Assembly: GCA_002412965.1 (NCBI GenBank)
Contig: DHWB01000010.1
Location: forward strand, 1-64,000
From: Desulfomicrobium sp. UBA5193
Lineage (GTDB): Bacteria; Desulfobacterota; Desulfovibrionia; Desulfovibrionales; Desulfomicrobiaceae
Length of the DNA: 64,000 bases
Direction of reading: 5' to 3'
Position numbers and translations under genes: made by a program
Notes under the pieces: model-generated
What the model was told of the DNA's origin: nothing
Database searches by the model: none
What the model saw: only the letters and a program-made list of their open reading frames with translations
In this document: positions 24,737 through 33,156 of the stretch, piece after piece
Position numbering within the stretch: position 1 is the stretch's first letter
Layout of the letters: the number at the start of each line of letters is the position of its first letter

Positions 24737-25492
24737 ATGGATCTGGCCACCATCATCGGAATCTTGGTCGCCTTCGGGCTGGTCATCGCGGCGTTGGGCG
24801 GAGACGCCGTTTTGTTTTTGGATTTCGCCTCGGTTCTGATCGTCGTGGGCGGAACCATCGGCGCGGTGCTGGTGACCTACCCCCTGGAAAGTGTCTTTGG
24901 CGTGGTAGGCATCATCAAGAAAACGTTCATGTCCAAGGCGGATGACTCCGGCGCTCTTATCGCCCAGTTCGTGGATTATGCCACTCGCGTCCGCCGCGAA
25001 GGGATCTTGTCCTTGGAGGCCCACCTCAAGAACATCCCGGACGACTTTCTGCGCAAAGGCCTGCAACTGACGGTGGACGGGCTTGATCCGCAACTCATCC
25101 AGGAGATTTTGGAAACCGAGATCACGTGCCTGGAAGAACGGCATCTCAAAGGCGCCGAGATACTGCAGACCTTTGGGAATCTGGCTCCGGCCATGGGCAT
25201 GATCGGGACGGTCATCGGCCTTGTGCTCATGCTCAAGCGCATGAACGACCCCAGCACCATCGGCCCGGCCATGGCCGTTGCGCTCCTGACCACGTTCTAC
25301 GGGGCTATTCTGGCCAATCTCATTTTCATCCCCATGGCGGGCAAACTGCGCGCGCGCAGCCGGGAAGAAGTGCTGATCCGCACCATGATCGTCGAAGGGA
25401 TCATGTCCATTTCGCGGGGCGAGAATCCGCGTATTCTCGAAGAAAAGATGAACAGCTATCTGCCGCCCAGGGAACGCAAGGTCAGGGCCTGA
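24737..25492 (+). CDS. motA: Flagellar motor stator protein MotA
   Basis: MotA forms the five-subunit ring of the stator that converts ion flow into flagellar rotation. The 251-aa protein starts at ATG 24737 (MDLATIIGILVAFGLVIAALGG), behind a GGAG sequence. It has four hydrophobic segments, a cytoplasmic loop and the MotA/TolQ signature (LAPAMGMIGTVIGLVLMLKRM). The ion type is not certain from sequence. It opens the motor/export operon. Confidence 0.95.
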   Translation: MDLATIIGILVAFGLVIAALGGDAVLFLDFASVLIVVGGTIGAVLVTYPLESVFGVVGIIKKTFMSKADDSGALIAQFVDYATRVRREGILSLEAHLKNIPDDFLRKGLQLTVDGLDPQLIQEILETEITCLEERHLKGAEILQTFGNLAPAMGMIGTVIGLVLMLKRMNDPSTIGPAMAVALLTTFYGAILANLIFIPMAGKLRARSREEVLIRTMIVEGIMSISRGENPRILEEKMNSYLPPRERKVRA

Positions 25493-25512
25493 ATTCGGGG
25501 CGAGGGGCAGTC

Positions 25513-26349
25513 ATGATCAAAAGAAAGCCGAAGACCGAGCAAGCCGGGTCGGAACTCCCCCTCTGGATGATCACCTTTTCCGATCTGGTGACCCTGCTGA
25601 TGACATTTTTCATTGTGCTGGTATCCATGGCTTCCTTGACGGACGTCTATAAGCGCAAGGTCGCCATCGGCTCTGTTTCCGGCACGTTCGGGACCGGCGC
25701 GCCGAGCCTGGATGACCTGACCACCAAGGACTCGAGGGAGCGGGTTGATCCCGGCCCCATGAATGTTTTCAAAGACCTCTCGCCGGTCAAGGATAAGCTC
25801 TGGGATGATCCGGAAAAGGATCTGCGTTTTGAGTCCAATAGGTTCATGCAGCGCTTGTCCATGGATGCGGACGCACTTTTCGCCCCCGGGTCCGCCGAAT
25901 TGACCGACAAGGGCCGGGCGCTGCTTGAGCGCTTGCGGCCGGTCGTGGCGGAGAGCTCGCACCCCCTGGGCCTTTCGGGGCACACCTCCGAGGGGCTGGA
26001 AGAGTTTGGTCCGGAGTATCAATCAAAACCCTGGGTCAAGGTTGATTTTTCCTGGGAACTTTCCCTGGCGCGGGTTGTGGCCGTGTACCGCTATTTCGTG
26101 GAATCCGGAGTCGAGCCCGAGAAGCTGCGGCTGGAGGCGTTCGGCCGGTATCGGCCACGAGTCGGCGCAGCGGGCGGCGAGGAGAGGAAAACCAACCGCA
26201 GGGTCGAAATCACGCTCGATCGGCGTATCGGTAGCTGGAGCCATGAGGTTGCTGCTGAGGAGATGCGCGAGCAGAACTCCGGGACCGCCGGCGACAGTTA
26301 CCGTGTGAAGGATTTTCTGTTTCGCTTTGATCTGCCGGGAGAAAAGTGA
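25513..26349 (+). CDS. motB: Flagellar motor stator protein MotB (first copy)
   Basis: MotB anchors the stator to peptidoglycan and supplies the ion-binding aspartate. The 278-aa protein from ATG 25513 has one N-terminal transmembrane segment with TFSDLVTLLMTFFIVL, where D24 aligns with the functional Asp32 of E. coli MotB. An OmpA-like domain follows (LFAPGSAELTDKGRALLERL to RYRPRVGAAGGEERKTNRRVEI). It is followed by a second MotB-like gene in a TGATG overlap. Confidence 0.93.
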   Translation: MIKRKPKTEQAGSELPLWMITFSDLVTLLMTFFIVLVSMASLTDVYKRKVAIGSVSGTFGTGAPSLDDLTTKDSRERVDPGPMNVFKDLSPVKDKLWDDPEKDLRFESNRFMQRLSMDADALFAPGSAELTDKGRALLERLRPVVAESSHPLGLSGHTSEGLEEFGPEYQSKPWVKVDFSWELSLARVVAVYRYFVESGVEPEKLRLEAFGRYRPRVGAAGGEERKTNRRVEITLDRRIGSWSHEVAAEEMREQNSGTAGDSYRVKDFLFRFDLPGEK

Positions 26350-27077
26350 TGGCCCGCAGGAAAAGATCAGCCCAGTTTTCCGCGCCAAGCGCGACCTGGA
26401 TGGTCACGTTCGCGGATCTGATGACCCTGCTGCTCAGTTTTTTTGTGCTGCTCCTGTCCATGTCGTCCATGGACAGGTCGATCCTGCGCGATGTGGTGTC
26501 CCATTTTGTGGGCGACATGGGACTGGCCCCGAAGAAAGGCGCGGGCAGAGTCGCGACCCGATTTGAGTTCATGAACGTGGTCATTGAGAATCCGGCGGAG
26601 GTGCTGCACAATCCGCAGCGTATCAAGGACCTGCTTTTCCCCGACGAGGTTTTGCCGGCGGGGATGGCCAGGAGCACCCTGAATGAGAATCTGCAGGTTC
26701 TGGTGCGCCCCGAAGGCATAGCCCTTGTGCTTTCCGATGGATTGCTCTTTGCTACAGGCGAGAGCGAACTGGGTGAGGAGAGCCGCAAGCTGTTGTCCGA
26801 ATTCGCCCAGTTTTTGGCTGGCGTGACCATGCCGGTCAATGTGGCGGGATATACCGACAATGTGCCTTCGGGCGAAAAAGATAATTATGTCCTGTCCACG
26901 GAAAGAGCCATGGCCGTGTTGTCCTTTTTTTTGCAGTTTGGCTTCGACCCGGAGCGGTTTTCGGTCTCCGCCTATGGGGAGGCGTTTCCCCTGGGTGACA
27001 ACACTACCCCCGAAGGCAGGGTCAAGAACAGAAGAGTGGAGATCCTGCTCAAGACCACGGGGCGAACGTATCTTTAG
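26349..27077 (+). CDS. Second MotB-like/OmpA-domain protein
   Basis: A 242-aa MotB paralogue, start ATG 26349 overlapping the first motB by one base. A transmembrane helix carries TFADLMTLLLSFFVLLLSM with an equivalent Asp (D23). A short linker then leads to an OmpA-like peptidoglycan-binding domain (VAGYTDNVPSGEKDNYVLSTERAMAVLSFFL, FGFDPERFSVSAYGE). Both copies keep the aspartate. They could form one mixed stator with MotA or serve as alternatives. Only one motA is visible here. Confidence 0.9.
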   Translation: MARRKRSAQFSAPSATWMVTFADLMTLLLSFFVLLLSMSSMDRSILRDVVSHFVGDMGLAPKKGAGRVATRFEFMNVVIENPAEVLHNPQRIKDLLFPDEVLPAGMARSTLNENLQVLVRPEGIALVLSDGLLFATGESELGEESRKLLSEFAQFLAGVTMPVNVAGYTDNVPSGEKDNYVLSTERAMAVLSFFLQFGFDPERFSVSAYGEAFPLGDNTTPEGRVKNRRVEILLKTTGRTYL

Positions 27078-27112
27078 GCCCGTTTTTCGCATGGATTATG
27101 AAGGAGGAATAA

Positions 27113-27628
27113 ATGGCCGAAAAAAAGACGCCGGCACCGGAAAAGGCAGAAAAGAAGAAGGGCGGAAAGCTCAAGCTCATCATTATTGCGCTCGTTGCAC
27201 TGGGTGTTCTTGGCGGCGGCGGATTCGCGGCCTGGAAGTTTTTCCTGCAGCCCAAGGCCGCCGAAGAGGCGCACGGCAACGAGACCGCTCCCGGAACGCC
27301 CGCCGTGCCGGAAGCCGTGGACACGGGCGGCCAGCTGGTGACCCTGGATTCCTTTGTGGTCAATCTCTCCGATCCCATGGGACGCAGATATTTGAAAGCC
27401 ACCCTGGATGTGGAGGTGGCTGATGCCGCCGCCGCGGCAGCGCTTACGGCGGCCATGCCCAAGATCAAGGACACTTTGCTGCTTCTGCTCTCCAGCAAGA
27501 CCTTCGCGGATATCAGCAGCATGGACAAGAAAATAGAGCTGAAGAACGATATTGTCGACCGTTTGAATTTGATCATCGGCAAGAACAAGGTGCGCAATGT
27601 CTATTTCACGGAATTTGTGGTCCAGTAA
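27113..27628 (+). CDS. fliL: Flagellar basal body-associated protein FliL
   Basis: FliL surrounds and stabilises the stator at the basal body. The 171-aa protein has a Lys/Glu/Pro-rich cytoplasmic N-terminus, one membrane helix at about residues 20-45, an Ala/Pro-rich linker, and a periplasmic domain starting LVTLDSFVVNLSDPMGRRYLKA, the FliL signature. GAAGGAGGAATAA supplies the ribosome-binding site. Gap to fliM is 18 nt. Confidence 0.95.
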   Translation: MAEKKTPAPEKAEKKKGGKLKLIIIALVALGVLGGGGFAAWKFFLQPKAAEEAHGNETAPGTPAVPEAVDTGGQLVTLDSFVVNLSDPMGRRYLKATLDVEVADAAAAAALTAAMPKIKDTLLLLLSSKTFADISSMDKKIELKNDIVDRLNLIIGKNKVRNVYFTEFVVQ

Positions 27629-27646
27629 GGGCTCGGTGGACAGTCT

Positions 27647-28624
27647 ATGAGCAAGATCCTGAACCAGGATGAGGTCGATGCCCTGCTGCGCGGAATTTCC
27701 GGCGGGGAAATTGAGACCGAAGAAGAGATCACAGAGGCTCCAAGCGGGATCGTGACCTTTGATCTGGCCAATCAGGACCGGATCATCCGTGGCCGCATGC
27801 CGGTCCTTGAGATCATCAACGACCGCTTTTCCCGGCTTTGCACCAGCGCCCTGGCCAACACCATGCGCAAGCGGGTGGATGTGAACCCTATCTCCATCGA
27901 CATGTCCAAGTTCGGGGATTTTATGCGTTCCTTGCCCGTGCCAACGAGCATCAACATCTTCAAGATCGATCCCTTGCGCGGCAATGCTCTGCTGGTGGTG
28001 GACACCCGCCTGGTATTCTCTCTGGTGGAAAATTTTTTCGGCGGCGCGGGCAGCCAGCCCAAGATCGAAGGCCGCGATTTTACGCCCATAGAACAGTCCA
28101 TCATCGTCAAGGTGGTCAAGATCATCCTGTCCAACCTGGAAGACGCCTGGCGACCGGTACACGAGGTCAGTATCGAGCTCCTGCGTTCCGAGATCAACCC
28201 GCAGTTTGCCACCATTGTTCCGCCGAGCGATGTGGTGGTGGTCATTTCGTTCGAGGTCGAACTGGAAAACGCCTTGGGGTCCATGGTCCTGGCGCTGCCG
28301 TATGCCACGATCGAGCCCATCAGGTCTAAATTGTACGCCGCCTTTCAGACCGAGCGACTGGAAATTGACCATGCCTGGATTTCCCGGTTCCGGGATCGGC
28401 TCATGGAGACGCCTGTGGATCTGAACGTGACCTTCGGCACGACGCAGATGACGGGACGGCAGCTTCTCGATTTAAAAGTTGGAGACATCCTGCTCCTGGA
28501 TCAGGATGAAGACGACCTGCTCACGGCCCGTATCCATGGGATACTCAAATTTTTGGGCCAGCCGGGTTTTGTCAAGGGAAACAAGGCGTTCAAGATTACG
28601 AAAGAACAGGAACTCAATTATTAG
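27647..28624 (+). CDS. fliM: Flagellar motor switch protein FliM
   Basis: FliM is a C-ring protein that binds CheY-P and sets rotation direction. The 325-aa protein begins MSKILNQDEVDALLRGISGG, the conserved CheY-binding peptide. The middle CheC-like domain holds a GGAGS-type loop (FFGGAGSQPKIEGRDFTPIE), and the C-terminal FliN-like domain ends near residue 320. The start is preceded by a moderate GGTGGACAG sequence. Confidence 0.97.
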   Translation: MSKILNQDEVDALLRGISGGEIETEEEITEAPSGIVTFDLANQDRIIRGRMPVLEIINDRFSRLCTSALANTMRKRVDVNPISIDMSKFGDFMRSLPVPTSINIFKIDPLRGNALLVVDTRLVFSLVENFFGGAGSQPKIEGRDFTPIEQSIIVKVVKIILSNLEDAWRPVHEVSIELLRSEINPQFATIVPPSDVVVVISFEVELENALGSMVLALPYATIEPIRSKLYAAFQTERLEIDHAWISRFRDRLMETPVDLNVTFGTTQMTGRQLLDLKVGDILLLDQDEDDLLTARIHGILKFLGQPGFVKGNKAFKITKEQELNY

Positions 28625-28633
28625 GGGAACGGT

Positions 28634-29200
28634 ATGGTCGAAGATCAGGACAAGCTGGCGGCGGAATGGGCTGCGGCGCTTGAACAGCAGGATGCCTCGG
28701 AAGCAGGGGGCGCAAAGGGCGATCAGGCCTTGGCCGATGCCTGGAGCGCCGCGCTCGGAGAACAGGAGAAAGGCGGCTCCGACCAAGCGCTGGCGGATGA
28801 ATGGGCCAAGGCTCTGGCCGATGAGGAAGAGACCAAGATCCAGCACGAAAAAAAGCAGAAGGTTCTTGCCGCTCAGAGCAAGGATTTCGAGTACAAAGAT
28901 TTGACAGGTGAGGCCAAGGCTCCCCGGTCCGAAGGCCTGCGCAAGGATCTGGATTTCATTCTGGACATCCCGCTGGAAGTCTCGGCTCAGCTCGGGAGCA
29001 CCAAGCTCCTCATCAACGAACTGCTGCAGCTCGGCCAGGGGTCGGTCATAGAGCTGAACAAACTGGCCGGGGAACCCCTTGAAATTCTGGTCAACGGCAA
29101 GTTGGTGGCGCGTGGCGAGGCGGTGGTCATCAATGAGAAATTCGGAGTGCGGCTCACGGACATCATCAGTCCCATCGAGCGGGTGAAACAGCTTGGATAA
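28634..29200 (+). CDS. fliN: Flagellar motor switch protein FliN with three N-terminal motif copies
   Basis: FliN forms the base of the C-ring. The conserved C-terminal domain occupies about residues 110-188 (LDFILDIPLEVSAQLGSTKLLINELLQLGQGSVIELNKLAGEPL). At 188 aa the protein is longer than E. coli FliN (137 aa) because of its N-terminus, which repeats a LADxWxxALxEQ-type element at about residues 8-19, 33-44 and 53-64. E. coli has one such element (DDLWAEALSEQ). The repeat is acidic and Ala-rich, and is joined to the core by a Lys-rich helix. Confidence 0.95.
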   Translation: MVEDQDKLAAEWAAALEQQDASEAGGAKGDQALADAWSAALGEQEKGGSDQALADEWAKALADEEETKIQHEKKQKVLAAQSKDFEYKDLTGEAKAPRSEGLRKDLDFILDIPLEVSAQLGSTKLLINELLQLGQGSVIELNKLAGEPLEILVNGKLVARGEAVVINEKFGVRLTDIISPIERVKQLG

Positions 29201-29549
29201 CGCGACATTGACAGGTACCGAAGTCGGGCTGGGGCTGGTATCGCTCAAGATGGCGGCCGCTTTGCTCCTTATTCTGGGGCTCATTTTTTTGGCCTTTGCG
29301 CTGCTGAAGCGTTACGGGCTGGCAGCTCGCCTGCAGGGTCGCACCACCAGCGCCCTGCGGATCGAGGAGCGGATTTCCCTGGGTCCGCGCAAACAACTGG
29401 TGGTGGTCCGCTTCTTGAATAAGCTCCTGGTGTTGGGCGTCACCGACACCAACATCAACCTGATAGCGGAGCACCAGGCAGACCATGAACCCACCCCGGA
29501 TTTTCAGACCGCATTGGATCACGAGAGCAGGGAGAATCCTTCTTCCTAG
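29193..29549 (+). CDS. fliO: Flagellar biosynthesis protein FliO (TTG start)
   Basis: FliO is a membrane protein that assists assembly of the FliP export gate. The 118-aa product begins at TTG 29193 inside the last codons of fliN (8-nt overlap). One hydrophobic helix lies at about residues 20-40 (MAAALLLILGLIFLAFALL), followed by a cytoplasmic domain with RIEERISLGPRKQLVVVRF, typical of FliO. It ends inside fliP, with a 65-nt overlap. Confidence 0.9.
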   Translation: MDNATLTGTEVGLGLVSLKMAAALLLILGLIFLAFALLKRYGLAARLQGRTTSALRIEERISLGPRKQLVVVRFLNKLLVLGVTDTNINLIAEHQADHEPTPDFQTALDHESRENPSS

Positions 29550-30276
29550 CCTGTTTTTTTGTCTTTTGCCTCTTCTGGCCCTGGCCGCCGACGGCCCGAA
29601 CCTCCCCTCCCTTTCCCTGCAACTCTCCAGCGGTCAGGCGGAGCCGCAAAAAATGGCCGTGGCTCTTGAGATCATGGCCCTGCTCACGGTGCTGTCCCTG
29701 GCGCCGTCCATTGTTCTGACGGTCACCTCCTTTACACGCATCATCATCGTCTTTCATTTCCTGCGTCAGGCCATGGGCACCCAGCAGATGCCGCCCAACC
29801 AGGTTCTGGCGGCGCTGGCCATTTTCATGACCGTGGTCATCATGATGCCCACGGGGCGAGTCATCAATGACACGGCGCTGCAGCCGTATCTGAAGGAAGA
29901 GATTGGTTACGGGGAGGCCTTGGAACGGGCGGAGACGCCGCTGCGATCCTTCCTGTTCAAGCACACGCGAGAAAAGGATCTTTCCGTATTTTTCTCTATA
30001 ACGGGATTGGAAAGGCCTCAAAACAAGGATCAAGTCCCGACCATGGTGCTTGTCCCGGCCTATGTCATCAGTGAGCTCAAGACAGGATTTCAGATTGGAT
30101 TCCTGATTTACATCCCCTTTCTCATTCTCGACATGGTCGTGGCGAGTATCCTGCTCTCCATGGGCATGATGATGTTGCCGCCGGTCATGGTGTCCCTGCC
30201 ATTCAAAATTCTTCTCTTTGTCATGGTGGATGGCTGGAATCTGATCATCGGCTCTCTCGTCAACAGTTTTGTTTAG
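29485..30276 (+). CDS. fliP: Flagellar export gate protein FliP
   Basis: FliP forms the core of the type III flagellar export gate. The 263-aa protein has an N-terminal signal peptide (LLPSLFFCLLPLLALAADG), then the FliP domain with SFTRIIIVFHFLRQAMGTQQMPPNQVL and the C-terminal segment FQIGFLIYIPFLILDMVVASILLSMGM. Its start lies inside fliO with a 65-nt overlap. Confidence 0.97.
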   Translation: MNPPRIFRPHWITRAGRILLPSLFFCLLPLLALAADGPNLPSLSLQLSSGQAEPQKMAVALEIMALLTVLSLAPSIVLTVTSFTRIIIVFHFLRQAMGTQQMPPNQVLAALAIFMTVVIMMPTGRVINDTALQPYLKEEIGYGEALERAETPLRSFLFKHTREKDLSVFFSITGLERPQNKDQVPTMVLVPAYVISELKTGFQIGFLIYIPFLILDMVVASILLSMGMMMLPPVMVSLPFKILLFVMVDGWNLIIGSLVNSFV

Positions 30277-30296
30277 CCTTTACCTTGGAGTGGAAC

Positions 30297-30566
30297 ATGA
30301 CCCCCGAATTCATCATTGGTTTTGCACGTCAGTCCATCGAGCTTACCTTGGCCATTTCCATGCCCATGCTTGGCGTTGGGCTTGGCGTTGGCGTCCTGGT
30401 CAGCATTCTGCAGGCCGCGACCCAGATCCAGGAGATGACGCTGACATTCGTGCCGAAGATCATTGCCGTTTTTTTGGCGCTGCTCATCTCTTTTCCGTGG
30501 ATCATGGACAAGCTGATCACCTTCACGCAGGACATTTTCTTGAACTTCCCGCAATATATCAAATAA
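30297..30566 (+). CDS. fliQ: Flagellar export gate protein FliQ
   Basis: FliQ is a small export-gate membrane protein. The 89-aa product from ATG 30297 (MTPEFIIGFARQSIELTL) has two helices, with PMLGVGLGVGVLVSILQAATQIQEMTLTF being the family signature. An upstream in-frame TTG is less likely, because TTGGAGTGGA at about 30285-30294 acts as the ribosome-binding site. The operon stops here: rlmB lies convergently 10 nt away, and fliR, flhB and flhA are not in the window. Confidence 0.96.
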   Translation: MTPEFIIGFARQSIELTLAISMPMLGVGLGVGVLVSILQAATQIQEMTLTFVPKIIAVFLALLISFPWIMDKLITFTQDIFLNFPQYIK

Positions 30567-30575
30567 AGCCCGCCT

Positions 30576-31334
30576 TCAGCCCTGTTGGCGCAGCATTTCC
30601 GTCATGATCATGGCCCCGGCCTGGGCCACGTTCAGGGAATCAAAGCCGCCCTTCATGGGGATGGACAACATCTCCGTGCAGCGTTTGCCCACGTTGGGTC
30701 GCATCCCCTTGTCCTCATTTCCAAGCACCAGCACCGCCGGGAACGTCAACCGAGCCTTGAAGAGGTTTTGACTTTCCGGTCCGGCACCTGAACCATAAAT
30801 CGCAAGCCCCGCTTCGGCGCAACTGTCCAGGGCCCTGGCCAGATTGACCACTTGACACAAGTCCAGTCGATCCAAAGCGCCGGCCGCGGCCTTGGCCGCC
30901 GCCGGGCCGATGAACGCCGTGCGGTCCTTGGGGAAGAGCAGGCCCGCTCCGCCGAGGGCCAGCAGGGTGCGGGCCAGGGTTCCCACATTGCCGGGGTCCT
31001 GCACCTGGTCGAGCGCCAGGATGAGGGGAAAGGCGCTCCGGCTTGCCGTGGCGATGAGATGATCCAGTTCGACCAGCTGCCGGCCGCGCAAGCGGGCCAC
31101 CACGCCCTGATGATTCCCGGAATACATGCGGTCGAGTTCAGAGCGCCGCACCTTGCGAAAGCGCACTCCGAGCTCACGGCATTTGCCGACGACATCGCCG
31201 AGTCCAGGCACGTCTTCGGCCAGGAAGACAGTGTCCAAAGTCTCCGGATTGGAGAGCAGAAGCTCGAGAACCGGCTTGCGGCCAGGGGTGAGGTGGTCTT
31301 CGCGGGGTGTTTTCTCATTCATTTGGTGATCCAT
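30576..31334 (-). CDS. rlmB: TrmH-family 23S rRNA 2'-O-methyltransferase, RlmB-like
   Basis: A SPOUT-fold RNA methyltransferase of 252 aa. GRKPVLELLLSNPETLDTVFL at the N-terminus is the substrate-binding domain. The C-terminal knot has LILALDQVQDPGNVGTLARTL, ALVLGNEDKGMRP-like motif 2 and LSIPMKGGFDSLNVAQAGAM motif 3. The E. coli homologue RlmB modifies G2251 of 23S rRNA. A tRNA target is possible for members of this family. Confidence 0.9.
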   Translation of the reverse strand: MDHQMNEKTPREDHLTPGRKPVLELLLSNPETLDTVFLAEDVPGLGDVVGKCRELGVRFRKVRRSELDRMYSGNHQGVVARLRGRQLVELDHLIATASRSAFPLILALDQVQDPGNVGTLARTLLALGGAGLLFPKDRTAFIGPAAAKAAAGALDRLDLCQVVNLARALDSCAEAGLAIYGSGAGPESQNLFKARLTFPAVLVLGNEDKGMRPNVGKRCTEMLSIPMKGGFDSLNVAQAGAMIMTEMLRQQG

Positions 31335-31403
31335 GATCGGCTCAGGGCTTCAGGTTTGCAATTTGAGTTTTTTTTCGGTAGCACGACAAAATGCTCGATC
31401 TCG

Positions 31404-31427
31404 CTGAACCGAATTTCTGCGGTTCAG
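31404..31427. repeat. 8-bp palindrome upstream of the lytic transglycosylase gene
   Basis: CTGAACCG (31404-31411) and CGGTTCAG (31420-31427) are perfect complements around an 8-nt AT-rich spacer. The site lies 27 nt before the TTG start of the transglycosylase gene and could be an operator or a leader hairpin. I saw no clear -10/-35 pair nearby. Confidence 0.5.
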
Positions 31428-31454
31428 GGGCCAACTTTTGACCAGGAGATTGTT

Positions 31455-33104
31455 TTGACAGTAGATATACGTGTAATCCTGCTCGTCGTCGTGCTTGTCT
31501 TGGCCGGTTGTATGCCTGCCAAGAAGGCCCAGGGGCCGTCTATGGCCGAACCGGCCGTGCCCGTGACGAGACAGGAAGCCGAACGTGGACAGGCGCCGGG
31601 TGCGTCGGACACGTCCGGCGCCAATACCGCCGAGACCGCCAGCCAGGATGAGGATGTTGACCCGCTCGACGTTCTGCAGGACCGGGAGGAGCTCCCCGAG
31701 GCCGAGGCCTTGTCCGCCGAGGAACAAAAAATCCTCGATACGGAGACATCCTTTCATGTCGGTCTGGATACCGAGGAAAACACGGATGTCCAGCGCTATT
31801 TTCACTACTATACCCACACCCATCGCGGCACGATGGAAGGCTGGCTCAAGCGGGCGCAGCGCTATCTGCCCCACATCCGGGAACGTTTCCTGGCTGAAGG
31901 CCTGCCCGAAGATCTTATCTACCTGCCTTTTGCCGAGAGCGGTTTCAACCCCTTCGCCCTTTCCCGTTCGGGCGCCAGCGGAGTGTGGCAGTTCATGCCC
32001 CAGACCGCAATCAATTACGGGTTGAGCGTGGACAACTGGGTGGATGAGCGCCGTGACCCCTACAAATCCACGGAAGCAGCCATCAAATATCTGAAGAAGC
32101 TGCATGAGGATTTCGGCGACTGGTCGCTGGCCCTGGCCGCGTACAATGCGGGCGAAGGCGCCATTGGCCGCGCCCTCAAAAAGACAGGCACCGAGGATTT
32201 TTTCAGCCTCTGCGAGGCCTCCGGAGACCTGAAGCAGGAAACCAAGCTCTACGTCCCCAAGTTTCTCGCCTTGGTCAAGGTTGCCCGAAACCTGGAGAAG
32301 TTGGGATTCGAGCCTCTGGACCTGGAAAAGCATGCCGCTGCGCCCGTGTACCTTCAGGCCAAGCCGGGAACGGACTTGCTGAGTCTGGCCCAGAACGTGG
32401 GCATGGACTGGAAGTCATTCAGGGAACTCAACCCCGTTTTCCGAAAGCAGGAGGCGCCGCCTTCACGCTCTGTGCGAGTGGCGTTGCCGGGCCATCTCGT
32501 GGCCAAGGCTGAGGAATATCTGAAGCGCCCCGTGACTCCCAAGAGGACCGAGTACGCGTCCTACAAGGTCAGGTCGGGGGATACGTGGTGGGGCATCTCC
32601 AAAAAACTCAATGTGCCGGTCGCCGCTCTGCATGAGGCCAATAACGCAAGCGGCAACAAGACGCTCATTGTCGGACAGTCATTGCGCATCCCTGGACGCG
32701 GTCCGGTCGAAAAGCCGGAAGCCGTGGCGGATGCCAAGAAGTGGGCTTCCAAAAGAGCCAACTACGTCGTTCAGCAGGGTGATACGGTCTGGTCCATTGC
32801 CAAGCAGTTCAAGACCGATCCTTCCACCCTGTTGCAGAGTAACGGTTTGAAGAAATCCTCGACCCTGAAGGTCGGACAGAAGCTGTTCGTGCCCGATGCC
32901 GGAACCGCCGAAGTCAAGGTGGCCAAGGCGCAGGCCGATGCTGTTCGCCAGGAAATGGTTAGCTATCAGATCCGGCCAGGTGACAGCCTGTGGAATATCG
33001 CCAAGCGCTTCGGGGTCACCCCGGGGGAATTGCGCAGCTGGAACAAATTGGCGGAAAACGTCCCTCTGCGTCCGGGGGCTCATATCAGGGTATTTACGCG
33101 CTGA
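31455..33104 (+). CDS. mltD: LysM-repeat lytic transglycosylase lipoprotein, MltD-like
   Basis: An outer-membrane murein-cleaving enzyme. The long open frame starts far upstream, but TTG 31455, 6 nt after CCAGGAGAT, gives a lipoprotein signal peptide with lipobox LAGC (Cys19). The SLT domain holds the catalytic Glu in LPFAESGFNPFALSRSGASG, followed by GVWQFMPQTA and AYNAGEGAI. Three LysM repeats close the 549-aa protein (YKVRSGDTWWGI, YVVQQGDTVWSI and YQIRPGDSLWNI). A terminator follows. Confidence 0.94.
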   Translation: MTVDIRVILLVVVLVLAGCMPAKKAQGPSMAEPAVPVTRQEAERGQAPGASDTSGANTAETASQDEDVDPLDVLQDREELPEAEALSAEEQKILDTETSFHVGLDTEENTDVQRYFHYYTHTHRGTMEGWLKRAQRYLPHIRERFLAEGLPEDLIYLPFAESGFNPFALSRSGASGVWQFMPQTAINYGLSVDNWVDERRDPYKSTEAAIKYLKKLHEDFGDWSLALAAYNAGEGAIGRALKKTGTEDFFSLCEASGDLKQETKLYVPKFLALVKVARNLEKLGFEPLDLEKHAAAPVYLQAKPGTDLLSLAQNVGMDWKSFRELNPVFRKQEAPPSRSVRVALPGHLVAKAEEYLKRPVTPKRTEYASYKVRSGDTWWGISKKLNVPVAALHEANNASGNKTLIVGQSLRIPGRGPVEKPEAVADAKKWASKRANYVVQQGDTVWSIAKQFKTDPSTLLQSNGLKKSSTLKVGQKLFVPDAGTAEVKVAKAQADAVRQEMVSYQIRPGDSLWNIAKRFGVTPGELRSWNKLAENVPLRPGAHIRVFTR

Positions 33105-33127
33105 TTGCCCTCGAAACGAAGTAAATG

Positions 33128-33156
33128 AAACGGCAGGCCCCAGGTCTGCCGTTTTT
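33128..33156 (+). terminator. Intrinsic terminator, bidirectional
   Basis: AAACGGCAG (33128-33136) pairs with CTGCCGTTT (33146-33154) and is followed by a T run. The minus strand also ends in T-rich sequence, so it can serve both the transglycosylase gene and the convergent histidine kinase. Confidence 0.88.
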
